Assembly: GCF_900111905.1 (NCBI RefSeq)
Contig: NZ_FOKM01000004.1
Span: 248,001 to 312,000 of the forward strand
Direction: 5' to 3'
Source: Rhizobium sp. NFR07
GTDB taxonomy: Bacteria; Pseudomonadota; Alphaproteobacteria; Rhizobiales; Rhizobiaceae
Length of the DNA: 64,000 nt
The notes beneath the pieces were generated by a model. The model was not told where the DNA came from. It saw only the letters and a program-made list of their open reading frames with translations, and made no database searches. Below are positions 41,004 through 48,861 of the stretch, one piece after another (positions within the stretch are counted from its first letter, which is position 1; each line of letters opens with the position of its first letter). The position numbers and the translations under genes are program-made.

Positions 41004-41031
41004 GGGCGGCTCCGTTTTACCGGATCCGCCC
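41004..41031. terminator. Hairpin after the 66-residue gene
   Basis: GGGCGG (41004-41009) and CCGCCC (41026-41031) flank an inner TCCG/CGGA pairing, giving an imperfect but GC-rich stem. It lies 42 bases beyond the stop of the minus-strand gene at 41073. The ~180 bases from here to the NepR-like gene hold nothing I can support. Confidence 0.45.
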
Positions 41032-41072
41032 GTTTTCAAACTCGATCGGCAACTGTCTCGGCCCTGGCAATT

Positions 41073-41273
41073 CTAGTGCTTGGGCGGCTTCGGCGTGCCG
41101 GCGGGAATGGAGGTGGTCGTCGTCGAGACGGGATCGCTCGCCGGGAATGTTTCCTCCAGGCCCTCGTTCAGCTGCTCGTCCAGCTCTGCCTTCCTGCCCT
41201 TTGTCCGCGCCGATTCCTCGGTGTTCTTCGTCTTGCGGTCATGATCGGGGTTCGGCGTGCTGTTGGTACCCAT
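41073..41273 (-). CDS. Small hydrophilic protein (66 residues) of the 'TFPASDP' type
   Basis: GAGGAGACAGG precedes the ATG at 41273. The protein is highly polar: NSTPNPDHDRKTKNTEESAR, then KAELDEQLNEGLEETFPASD followed by PVSTTTTS. The 'LDEALxETFPASDP' end occurs in many small rhizobial and other proteobacterial proteins of unknown role. The EcfG-type promoter at 41329-41304 is a full CGTT match and lies back to back with the ku promoter. Confidence 0.75.
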   Translation of the reverse strand: MGTNSTPNPDHDRKTKNTEESARTKGRKAELDEQLNEGLEETFPASDPVSTTTTSIPAGTPKPPKH

Positions 41274-41303
41274 GGTCCTGTCTCCTCGAATTGCTTCGGT
41301 CAA

Positions 41304-41329
41304 AACGAGCAGCCGCCAAGCTTTGTTCC
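41304..41329 (-). promoter_or_regulatory. EcfG-type promoter of the 66-residue gene
   Basis: Minus strand GGAAC (41329-41325), 17 bases, CGTT (41307-41304). Its GGAAC directly abuts that of the ku promoter on the other strand. Confidence 0.75.
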
Positions 41330-41355
41330 GGAACCAAGCCTCGGTGCGAAGGGTT
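41330..41355 (+). promoter_or_regulatory. EcfG-type promoter of the first ku gene
   Basis: GGAAC (41330-41334), 19 bases, TT (41354-41355), 33 bases before the GTG at 41389; the -10 region reads GGTT. Together with the opposite box it makes the 10-base palindrome GTTCCGGAAC (41325-41334). Confidence 0.65.
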
Positions 41356-41388
41356 ATCGGCACAGTTTGGAAATAGGAGGCATCCCTC

Positions 41389-42192
41389 GTGGCGCCGCGG
41401 CCGTTCTGGAAAGGCTATCTCAAGCTTTCGCTCGTCACCTGCAAGGTGACGATGACGCCGGCCGTTTCGGAAGGCGCCAAGGTCCGTTTCCATAACATCA
41501 ACGCCAAGACCCATAATCGGGTGCTCAACCAGTATGTCGATGCCGTCACCGGCAAGCCGGTCGATGATGACGACCAGGTGAAGGGCTACGAGAAGGGTGA
41601 GAACGACTATGTGCTGCTCGAGGATGACGAGATCGAGGATGTCGGCCTGGAAAGCACCCGCACGATCGATATCGAGACCTTCGTTTCCGCGGATTCGATC
41701 GGCTGGGTCTGGTACGACCGGCCGCATTACCTGGCGCCGGACGACGAGGTGAGCGCGGAAGCCTTTGCTGTCATCCGCGAGGCGATGGCAAAGACGAGGA
41801 CCGCCGGCATTGCGCGGCTGGTCATGTACCGCCGCGAACGCGCCGTGCTGCTGCTCCCCAAGGACAAGGGCATCGTCGTGTGGACGCTGCGTTATGGCGA
41901 CGAGGTGCGCGATGCCGAGGATTATGCGGCCGCGAAGCCGAAGACCAAGGTCGCGCCCGACCAGCTGAAACTGATGAAGAAGGTGATCGACGCCCAGACC
42001 GCCAAATGGGACCCGTCCATGGCCGAGGATCCGGTTCAGGACAAGCTTCTCGCCATGATCGCCAAGCGCAAGAAGGGCCGCAAAACGAAGAAGGTCGAGG
42101 ACAAGGCGCCGGAGCGCAAGAGCAATGTCATCGACATTACCGCCGCCCTAAAGAAGAGCCTGGAGGCGGAACGCAAGTCGCCGCGGAAATAG
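41389..42192 (+). CDS. ku: Non-homologous end-joining protein Ku (first copy)
   Basis: A 267-residue bacterial Ku: RPFWKGYLKLSLVTCKVTMT opens the Ku core, with FHNINAKTHNRVLNQYVDAV and VKGYEKGENDYVLLEDDEIE as conserved DNA-ring segments. The last ~55 residues are Lys/Arg-rich (AKRKKGRKTKKVEDKAPERK), the usual DNA/LigD-contact tail. Ku binds double-strand breaks and recruits LigD. It starts with GTG, preceded by AGGAGG. A second ku and ligD lie 1-4 kb downstream on the other strand. Confidence 0.93.
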   Translation: MAPRPFWKGYLKLSLVTCKVTMTPAVSEGAKVRFHNINAKTHNRVLNQYVDAVTGKPVDDDDQVKGYEKGENDYVLLEDDEIEDVGLESTRTIDIETFVSADSIGWVWYDRPHYLAPDDEVSAEAFAVIREAMAKTRTAGIARLVMYRRERAVLLLPKDKGIVVWTLRYGDEVRDAEDYAAAKPKTKVAPDQLKLMKKVIDAQTAKWDPSMAEDPVQDKLLAMIAKRKKGRKTKKVEDKAPERKSNVIDITAALKKSLEAERKSPRK

Positions 42193-42437
42193 GCGAACCC
42201 GGAAAATGCGGCCGGCGGCGGGAACCGACGTCGCGGAAGCCCGCATTCTCCGTCGCGGTCGCCGAATGCCCGGCTGATACGGACAAGGACGTAGGAAGGG
42301 TGAGGGCCTGCGTCCGTGCCATGGGCAAAAGACGATGCTTGGACCATCCGAACGATCATCTGGAAACCTGCCCCGAGGCCCCCGAAGATAGAGGTCGGGC
42401 GGCGCTGTTCCGCGATCCTAATCTGTCGGGGGACAAG

Positions 42438-43139
42438 ATGGTTATGATGGCAAGTGTTGTGCCGCCTCGGATCCGGATGTGGAGCCGGGCGATCCGCGAT
42501 TGGCGCAATGGCGAACCGGAACTGCACATCCTCGGGAAATTGTGTCCGCCGGACCAGATCGCCCTTGATATCGGTGCAAATTGCGGCGTCTATTCCTGGT
42601 ATCTGCGCCGGCATGCCCGCAACGTGATCGCCTTCGAACCTCAGCCCGACATGGCGGATTTTCTCAAGGCTGCCTTCGGCTCGTCGGTCCAGGTCGAACT
42701 CGTGGCGCTTTCGGACACGGCCGGCATGGCGAAAATGCGCATTCCCTGTGAACGCTACATGGGCGGCTGCGCGACGATCGAGGAGGAGAACACGCTCTCC
42801 AGCTACAAGGTGCGGGAGATCTCCGTGCCGATGCGCCGCCTGGACGGCTACGATCTCGGCAAGGTCGGCTTCATCAAGGTCGATGTCGAGGGGCATGAAC
42901 TGAAGGTTCTCAAAGGCGCCGAAGCGGTGCTGCGGCGGGATCGCCCGAACCTGCTCATAGAGGCGGAAGACCGCCACCGTCCCAACGCCGTCACGAGCGT
43001 GATCGATTACCTGGCGCCCTTGGGATATAACGCTTATTTCCTCAAGGATGCGCGACTGAGACCCTTCTCGAACAGCGAGGCGGAAAAGCAATCCGGCCTC
43101 TACAACTACATCTTCTCGGTGCGCAGTGACCTTCACTGA
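42438..43139 (+). CDS. FkbM-family methyltransferase
   Basis: A 233-residue SAM-dependent methyltransferase: IALDIGANCGVYSWYLRRHA is motif I, NVIAFEPQPDMADFLKAAFG motif II, and FIKVDVEGHELKVLKGAEAV the FkbM signature with the conserved VEGxE. FkbM enzymes O-methylate sugars or small molecules. It lies between ku and ligD but has no EcfG-type promoter and no evident link to end joining. An in-frame ATG at about 42321 would add 39 residues; I prefer 42438, where GGGGGAC precedes the ATG. The 245 bases after ku hold no other gene that I can support. Confidence 0.82.
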   Translation: MVMMASVVPPRIRMWSRAIRDWRNGEPELHILGKLCPPDQIALDIGANCGVYSWYLRRHARNVIAFEPQPDMADFLKAAFGSSVQVELVALSDTAGMAKMRIPCERYMGGCATIEEENTLSSYKVREISVPMRRLDGYDLGKVGFIKVDVEGHELKVLKGAEAVLRRDRPNLLIEAEDRHRPNAVTSVIDYLAPLGYNAYFLKDARLRPFSNSEAEKQSGLYNYIFSVRSDLH

Positions 43140-43163
43140 ACATCGCGGCCGGCGGCAAGGAAG

Positions 43164-45716
43164 TTATTTCTTCACTTTCATCACAGCCTGCGCCTTGCGG
43201 AAATCTGCCCATGGGTCGCTTGCCTGCTGGGCGATGCGGGCGGGCGCGTTGTTTACGGTGAAATAGTTGGGGCCGATGGCGCCGCCGAGTTCGTCCCAGG
43301 AAATAGGCATGGAAACCGGCGCGCCGGGGCGGGCGCGGGTGGAATAGGGCGCCACCGCCGTGTTGCCGCGGCCGTTCCTCAGATAGTCTATCAGAATCCT
43401 GCCCTTGCGCTTCGACTTGGTGATGGTCGATACGTATTTGTCGGGATCGTCGCCCGCCATGCCATCGGCCAGCGCCTTCATTGCCGCCTTCACCTCCGGC
43501 CATTCCGCCTTGGGTTTCAGCGGCGCCACGACATGAAGGCCCTTGCCGCCGGATGTCTTGACGAAGGCGGTCAGGCCCATGGCCTCGAAACGGCTCTTCA
43601 CCTCGTGGGCGGCGGCGATCGTGGCGGTCCAGGGCACGCCGTCGCCGGGGTCGAGATCGATATTGACCATGTCCGGCTTTTCCCAGTCGTCCAGCGTCGA
43701 GCCCCAGGGATGGATTTCTAGCGTCGCACCCTGGACGAGACCGAGAAGGCCGTCGAGATCGCGGATCGAGATGTATTCGTCCGCTTTGTCTGCCGGGTCC
43801 TTAACCAGCACCGCCTTGTTGGTCATGCCCTTCCAGCCGTGCTTCTGGAAGAAAAGCTGCTTGGCCTTGCCCTCCGTGCCGATGCCATCCGGCCCGCGCA
43901 GCAGGGCGAGCGGCCGGTTGACGACGAAAGGCGCCATCAGCCGCCAGACCTCGGCATAATAGTCGGCGAGACCGGCCTTGGTCACGCCTGCATCCGGCCA
44001 GTAGAGCCGGTCGGGATGGGTAAGCGTCACCGATCGCTTCGGCGGCTTTATTGCTTCAGGTTCCGACATGCCGGTCTTCTCCCGGACGATATCCTTCGGG
44101 TCCTTGTCCTCGCGCAGACCCCGGAAGGCAGCATGCCGGATATGGGCATCTGCCGTCCAGCCGCGGAATTCCACCTCTGCCACCGAAATCGGTTCGACGA
44201 AGACGACATCTTTTCTTTCCAGCCCCGTCAGCTTTTCATCGAATGGGCTTTCATCGGTACCGATGGCCGCGAGCCTTTTGAACAGGGAGCGCGCCACGGT
44301 AGCGGAATAGCCGGTGCCGACGCGCCCGGCATGGCGCAGCTTGCCTTTTTCATAATAGCCCATGACAAGCGAGCCGATCGCCTGCTTGTCGACGGAGGAG
44401 GGGACAAAGCCGGCGACGACGAATTCCTGCCGCGCCGTGCATTTCGACTTCACCCAGTCCTTGCCGCGGCCGGATCGGTAAGGCGCGTCGGCAACCTTGG
44501 AAATGATGCCTTCGAGGCTCAGCCGGCAGGCATGTTTCAGCACCAGCCCGCCCTCATCGCCGAAATGCTCGCTGTAGCGCAGGGCGGCATCTGCGCCTGC
44601 CGTGAGCGCCTGTAGCGCCTCCTTGCGGTCGGTCAGCTTCGCACCGGTCATGTCGGCGCCGTCGAAATAAAGAAGGTCGAAGGCGAAGAAGGTGAAACGG
44701 TCGGCGACGCCCTCGCTCAGATCCTGCTGCAGCAGCGAGAAATCGGTGGCACCCGAGCCGGCCTCCACCGCCAGTTCGCCGTCGATAATAGCGTTGTCGG
44801 CCGGGAGCTTTTCCAACTCGGCAACGACGTCCCGGCCGAATTTTTCCGTCCAGTCGAGACCGGTGCGGGTCAGAAGTCGGATCGATTTCCCGTTCCTGCC
44901 GGTCTCGATGCGGGCCTGCAGCCGATAACCGTCGATCTTGACCTCGTGTATCCACCGTTTGCCCGAGGGAGCGGATTTTACCAGCGTGGCAAGCTGCGGC
45001 TCGACGAAGTCCGGCATCTTCGCCTTCTTCGAGCCCTTCACGCCTTTAGCACGGTCAACGGTGGCTTTGGCGGCTGGCTTCGTTTTGCCCTTCGCCGACT
45101 TCGCTGCGTCCTTTTTCGCCGTCGTTCCGCGTGCCGGTGCCCGGCCCCAGATTTCGTCGAGGCTCTTGCCGGTTTTCACCGAGAGCGGCAACTGGTCGAG
45201 AATATCCTCGTCGCCGTCTGCACGGGCGAACTCGTCCTCGCTCTTGATCAGCAGCCAGTTTTCGCGCTTCTCGCCATCCTTCTTCGCCATTTTGACGAGA
45301 TGCCATCGGCCCTCCAGCTTCTCGCCCTTCAACTCGAATTCCATATGGCCTTTCTTGTAGGCCTTATGAGGATCGCCGATCGGCTCCCAGCTGCCCCGGT
45401 CCCACAGCATCACCGCCCCGGCGCCGTAATTGCCTTTCGGGATCATGCCTTCGAAGCCGCCGTAATCCAGCGGGTGATCCTCGACATGCACGGCCAGCCG
45501 CTTTTCCCCGGGCGACAGGCTCGGTCCGCGGGTGACCGCCCAGCTCTTCAGCACGCCGTCCATTTCCAGGCGAAAATCATAGTGCAGCCGGGTCGCGTCA
45601 TGCTTCTGGATGACGAAGCTGCCGCCGCCTTTGGCCTTGCGGGCTTTTGACGCCCTTCCCTGCGGCTCGGGCGAGACCTTGAAGTTGCGCTTCTGGTTAT
45701 AGGTTTCGAGCGCCAT
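43164..45716 (-). CDS. ligD: Multifunctional DNA ligase D (LigD)
   Basis: An 850-residue protein in the order phosphoesterase-ligase-polymerase. Residues ~35-160 are the 3'-phosphoesterase (FVIQKHDATRLHYDFRLEMD), joined by a Lys/Ala-rich linker (~195-232) to the ATP-dependent ligase with nucleophile Lys260 in HEVKIDGYRL and LEGIISKVADAPYRSGRG as motif IV region. The last ~290 residues are the primase-polymerase (TLTHPDRLYWPDAGVTK, MVNIDLDPGDG with the catalytic Asp pair, TSGGKGLHVVAPL). It trims, fills and seals Ku-bound breaks. It lies three bases after ku2 and shares its EcfG-type promoter. Confidence 0.95.
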   Translation of the reverse strand: MALETYNQKRNFKVSPEPQGRASKARKAKGGGSFVIQKHDATRLHYDFRLEMDGVLKSWAVTRGPSLSPGEKRLAVHVEDHPLDYGGFEGMIPKGNYGAGAVMLWDRGSWEPIGDPHKAYKKGHMEFELKGEKLEGRWHLVKMAKKDGEKRENWLLIKSEDEFARADGDEDILDQLPLSVKTGKSLDEIWGRAPARGTTAKKDAAKSAKGKTKPAAKATVDRAKGVKGSKKAKMPDFVEPQLATLVKSAPSGKRWIHEVKIDGYRLQARIETGRNGKSIRLLTRTGLDWTEKFGRDVVAELEKLPADNAIIDGELAVEAGSGATDFSLLQQDLSEGVADRFTFFAFDLLYFDGADMTGAKLTDRKEALQALTAGADAALRYSEHFGDEGGLVLKHACRLSLEGIISKVADAPYRSGRGKDWVKSKCTARQEFVVAGFVPSSVDKQAIGSLVMGYYEKGKLRHAGRVGTGYSATVARSLFKRLAAIGTDESPFDEKLTGLERKDVVFVEPISVAEVEFRGWTADAHIRHAAFRGLREDKDPKDIVREKTGMSEPEAIKPPKRSVTLTHPDRLYWPDAGVTKAGLADYYAEVWRLMAPFVVNRPLALLRGPDGIGTEGKAKQLFFQKHGWKGMTNKAVLVKDPADKADEYISIRDLDGLLGLVQGATLEIHPWGSTLDDWEKPDMVNIDLDPGDGVPWTATIAAAHEVKSRFEAMGLTAFVKTSGGKGLHVVAPLKPKAEWPEVKAAMKALADGMAGDDPDKYVSTITKSKRKGRILIDYLRNGRGNTAVAPYSTRARPGAPVSMPISWDELGGAIGPNYFTVNNAPARIAQQASDPWADFRKAQAVMKVKK

Positions 45717-45719
45717 GGA

Positions 45720-46577
45720 TCAGCTCGCCTTCTTCTGCGGCGCGGCGGCCTTGCGGGATGATGACTTTGCCGCGCTCTTCTTCGCTGCGGACTTCTTTCC
45801 GGAAGACGAGCCGGCGCTCTGGCGCAGCGCATCCATCAGGCTCGTCACCTTCTGTGGTTTCGGCGCCGGCTTCTTCTTCGGCTTGCGGCCCTCGATCTTC
45901 GCCTTGATCAGTTCGGACAGCGCCGCCTCGTAGCGGTCGTCAAATTTTTGCGGATCGAACTTGCCGCGCTTGGTGTCGATGATGTGCTTTGCGAGATTGA
46001 GCATCTCGCCCTCGATCTTGAAGCTCTTGATACCCGAAAAGATCTCCTTGGCCGGGCGCACCTCGTAGTCATAGGTCAGCGTGCTGGCCACCATGCCCTC
46101 GTCGCTCGGGCGGATGAGAAGCGTGCGCATCCGCCGGAAGAGGACAGTGCTGGCGAGTGCCGCCACCTTCTTCTCCTGCAGCGCGGCCCTGATCAGCTGG
46201 AAGGTTTCGGCGGAGGGCGTGTCTGCCGGCGCGAGGTAATAGGGACGGTCGAGGAAGATGGTGTCGATCCCGTCGCAGGGAATGAAATGCTCCATCTCCA
46301 GCGTCTTGTCGCTGTCGGGCACCGCATCCTTGATCTCATCCGGATCGAGGAAGACGTATTCGCCGCTCGAGACCTCGTAGCCCTTGACGATGTCGTCGCG
46401 GTCCACCTCGCGGCCGGTATCGGCGTCCACCATCCTGCGGCTGACGCGATTACCGGTCCGGCGGTTGATGATGTTGAAGCTGACGCGGTCGGAGGTGGAG
46501 GCGGCGGTGAAGAGCGCCACCGGGCAGCTCAGTTCGCCGATCTTCAGATAACCTTTCCAGTTCGCACGCGGGGCCAC
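45720..46577 (-). CDS. ku: Non-homologous end-joining protein Ku (second copy)
   Basis: A 285-residue Ku homologue clearly diverged from the copy at 41389: RANWKGYLKIGELSCPVALF, then FNIINRRTGNRVSRRMVDAD and IVKGYEVSSGEYVFLDPDEI. The C-terminal ~45 residues are Ser/Lys/Ala-rich (SGKKSAAKKSAAKSSSRKAA). Start is GTG at 46577, seven bases after GAGGAGGAC; longer readings upstream cross the divergent promoter region. It is followed directly by ligD, so this pair is the likely core end-joining unit, while the other ku may be a partner or alternative. Confidence 0.93.
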   Translation of the reverse strand: MAPRANWKGYLKIGELSCPVALFTAASTSDRVSFNIINRRTGNRVSRRMVDADTGREVDRDDIVKGYEVSSGEYVFLDPDEIKDAVPDSDKTLEMEHFIPCDGIDTIFLDRPYYLAPADTPSAETFQLIRAALQEKKVAALASTVLFRRMRTLLIRPSDEGMVASTLTYDYEVRPAKEIFSGIKSFKIEGEMLNLAKHIIDTKRGKFDPQKFDDRYEAALSELIKAKIEGRKPKKKPAPKPQKVTSLMDALRQSAGSSSGKKSAAKKSAAKSSSRKAAAPQKKAS

Positions 46578-46601
46578 GCTCGTCCTCCTCGAAAGCCTAT
46601 C

Positions 46602-46627
46602 AACCGGCGTACACGGTTCTTTGTTCC
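46602..46627 (-). promoter_or_regulatory. EcfG-type promoter of ku2-ligD
   Basis: Minus strand GGAAC (46627-46623), 19 bases, TT (46603-46602), 25 bases before the GTG; the -10 region reads GGTT. Confidence 0.65.
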
Positions 46628-46656
46628 GTACGGTTGCGCACGCCCGTCCGACTTGC

Positions 46657-46682
46657 GGAACCAAATCGCAGGTACGTTCGTT
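46657..46682 (+). promoter_or_regulatory. EcfG-type promoter of the sigma factor gene and sodC
   Basis: GGAAC (46657-46661), 17 bases, CGTT (46679-46682): full consensus, about 50 bases before the sigma factor's GTG. It forms a divergent pair with the ku2-ligD promoter 30 bases away. Confidence 0.75.
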
Positions 46683-46730
46683 TGCCACCGTCCAATCCCG
46701 CCGGAAGAGACTGAGGAGAGGTAGGCAACG

Positions 46731-47237
46731 GTGTCTGAGCCACAGTTGAATGGTGATCCTGCACGTGCAGACATAGTAAGGCTGATCCCGGCTCTCCGTG
46801 CTTTTGCCCGTACCTTCTGCCGCAATCCGTCGGATGCAGATGATCTCGTACAGGAAACCCTGTTGAAGGCGCTTGCCAATCTCGACAAGTTCGAGCGCGG
46901 CACGAAGCTCAAGTCGTGGCTGTTCACGATCATGCGCAACACCTTCTATACGAGGTCGAAAGTCCTGGGCCGCGAGGCGCCTGGACTGGAGGAAAACGTA
47001 TCGGGCGACACGCCGATGGCGGCGACGCAGGAGATAACGGCCAGGGCGCACGAAGTGCAGCGCGCCCTGCAGAAACTGCCCCCGCATTACCGCGAGGTCC
47101 TGACCCTGGTCGCAATCCTCGGCGAGAGCTACGAGGCCGCCGCCGAGATCTGCGACTGCGCCGTCGGCACCGTCAAGAGCCGGCTCAACCGCGCGCGTCA
47201 CCAGATCCTTCAAGAACTGGGCGAGGACGCCGGATAG
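46731..47237 (+). CDS. ECF sigma factor, EcfG-like (second copy of the RpoE2/EcfG type)
   Basis: A 168-residue two-domain ECF sigma factor. Region 2 is ADIVRLIPALRAFARTFCRN then DADDLVQETLLKALANLDKF and LKSWLFTIMRNTFYTRSKVL; region 4 is LQKLPPHYREVLTLVAILGE then SYEAAAEICDCAVGTVKSRL. The WLFTIMRNTFYTR and SYEEAAEICGCAVGTIKSR-like patterns are those of RpoE2/EcfG-type general stress sigma factors. The gene is preceded by a consensus EcfG-type promoter, so it may be a downstream paralogue or positively autoregulated. No PhyR or classical NepR gene is adjacent. Start is GTG with GAGGAGAGG upstream. Confidence 0.78.
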   Translation: MSEPQLNGDPARADIVRLIPALRAFARTFCRNPSDADDLVQETLLKALANLDKFERGTKLKSWLFTIMRNTFYTRSKVLGREAPGLEENVSGDTPMAATQEITARAHEVQRALQKLPPHYREVLTLVAILGESYEAAAEICDCAVGTVKSRLNRARHQILQELGEDAG

Positions 47238-47266
47238 AACCTCGAAGACGAGGACCCAAGGAGAAG

Positions 47267-47782
47267 ATGATGAAATATATGCTTACAGCTCTCACCGCTG
47301 CGCTCATTGCCGTGCCGGGACTGGCGATGTCCCAGGATGCGCAGAAGGGGAAGGCGACCTTTACCGGAGAGGACGGGAAGGAGATTGGAACCGCCGAGTT
47401 GACCGGCACGAAATCCGGCGTGCTGATTTCGATCGACATCAACGGACTGCCGGCCGACAAATGGGTGGCGTTCCACGTCCACGAAACGGGCAGCTGCGAT
47501 GCCATGACCCATTACGATTCAGCCGGCGGACACTTCAATCCGACAAAGGCTGAGCACGGCTATGAGTCCGAAAACGGTCCTCATGCGGGCGACATGCCCA
47601 ACCAGTATGTTCCGGCCGATGGCACGCTGAAGGCGCAGGTCTTCAACTCGGCGGTCACGCTTGGCAAGGGCGACAACGGCATCACGGGCAGGGCGCTGAT
47701 GATCCATGCCAATCCCGACGACTATTCCGGCCAGCCGGCCGGCAATGCCGGCAAGCGTCTCGCCTGCGCCGTCATCGAATAA
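47267..47782 (+). CDS. sodC: Superoxide dismutase [Cu-Zn], periplasmic
   Basis: A 171-residue protein with signal peptide (MLTALTAALIAVPGLAMS). Copper/zinc ligands are in VAFHVHETGSCD, SAGGHFNPTKAEHGYESENG and PHAGDMPNQYV, and the C-terminus GNAGKRLACAVIE keeps the SodC pattern; the Cys of GSCD and the Cys of LACAV form the usual disulfide. It dismutates periplasmic superoxide. AAGGAGAAG precedes the ATG, 29 bases after the sigma factor gene, so the two likely share the EcfG-type promoter. Confidence 0.93.
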   Translation: MMKYMLTALTAALIAVPGLAMSQDAQKGKATFTGEDGKEIGTAELTGTKSGVLISIDINGLPADKWVAFHVHETGSCDAMTHYDSAGGHFNPTKAEHGYESENGPHAGDMPNQYVPADGTLKAQVFNSAVTLGKGDNGITGRALMIHANPDDYSGQPAGNAGKRLACAVIE

Positions 47783-47788
47783 TCGAGC

Positions 47789-48511
47789 CTAATCGATATC
47801 GAGTTCGGGATAGTGACGAAAGATCCCGGACTCGCTGAAGCCAAGTCGCCGGGCGGAACCGAGATAGGCTTCGATATTGGGGCGCCTGGCAACCGTGTCG
47901 CGTAATGCGGCGAGTTTCGGATAATCTTTGATGGCAGCCTTCATCGCCTTCGGGAAGGCATAGGCCAGTCCCTCCATCACCTGGAACAGCGACAGATCCA
48001 CATAGCTCAGCTGCTTGCCAAGTGCGAAGCCGCTCCTTGCCGGGTTTTTGGCGATGATCCGCTCGAAATAGCCCAGGAATTTCGGGATACGGTCCTTGAT
48101 GAAGGCCGTGGAGCGCGCCTTGGCTTCCGCCTTCTGGTCCTCGTAATAGTCGCCGGTGCTGATCGGGTGGTGGGTGTCGTGCACTTCCGCCACGAAATCG
48201 GTGATCGTTAGCTGCAGCCCGTTGGCGAAATAGCGAGAGGCCTCGTCCTCCGGCACGAGTTCGAGTTTGGGTGCCAGATAGAGCAGTATGTTGGCGACAT
48301 GGGAGATGACGAGGTCGCCGTCCTTCAGGAAGGGCGGGGCAAACGGCATCTGGTCGTGGGCGTGGCTGCCCTTGAGGAATTCCATCATCGTCTGGGCGCC
48401 GGGCGAGGTCCGCCCCTTGTCGAGATATTTGACGCCGGCATCTTCCAGCGCCAGCCGCACGAATTCACCTCGGCCCTGAATGCCGTCCCAGTAATAAAGT
48501 TCGTAAGGCAT
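47789..48511 (-). CDS. Glutathione S-transferase family protein
   Basis: A 240-residue GST: the N-terminal thioredoxin fold (YELYYWDGIQGRGEFVRLAL) and a C-terminal all-helical domain (LSYVDLSLFQVMEGLAYAFP, the N-capping S/T-x-x-D motif seen as SYVDLSLF). The Sigma/prostaglandin-type pattern IQGRGEFVRLALEDAG is visible. It starts at the ATG at 48511; longer in-frame readings have no ribosome site. It converges with sodC with six bases between stops. Confidence 0.85.
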   Translation of the reverse strand: MPYELYYWDGIQGRGEFVRLALEDAGVKYLDKGRTSPGAQTMMEFLKGSHAHDQMPFAPPFLKDGDLVISHVANILLYLAPKLELVPEDEASRYFANGLQLTITDFVAEVHDTHHPISTGDYYEDQKAEAKARSTAFIKDRIPKFLGYFERIIAKNPARSGFALGKQLSYVDLSLFQVMEGLAYAFPKAMKAAIKDYPKLAALRDTVARRPNIEAYLGSARRLGFSESGIFRHYPELDID

Positions 48512-48861
48512 GATTGCTCCGAAATATCTATCGTCTTCAAGGATTTGACCGTCTGGTGGCCTCAAGGCGCGTCGGGCTGCAGGGGCGTTTGCAGTAGGGC
48601 GCGGCGATGGCTGGTGAATTAAACATATAGCCTGTTGGCGATTTTCAAGGCTGCGCCCATCGCGCCCTGATTGCGGAGGATTGCCGGCCGCTGGGATGAT
48701 CCTGTTGTTTTCAACCCTCGATCCTCTGTCCTTTCCATGTCTTCAGCCTAAATTACCCCGCAGAGTGGATCCCACGGCGCGACAAAGACGCCATCCAGCG
48801 TCGCCGGGGAGGTAGGCGGGGTCTCTCTGGCAGCATTGTTCTGTTCCAGACGGGGTTTTTC
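48512..48861. other. Intergenic region between the GST gene and gcd
   Basis: About 350 bases between divergent genes. I find no supported gene, no EcfG-type box and no clear palindromic operator; it should hold promoters for both neighbours. Confidence 0.4.
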
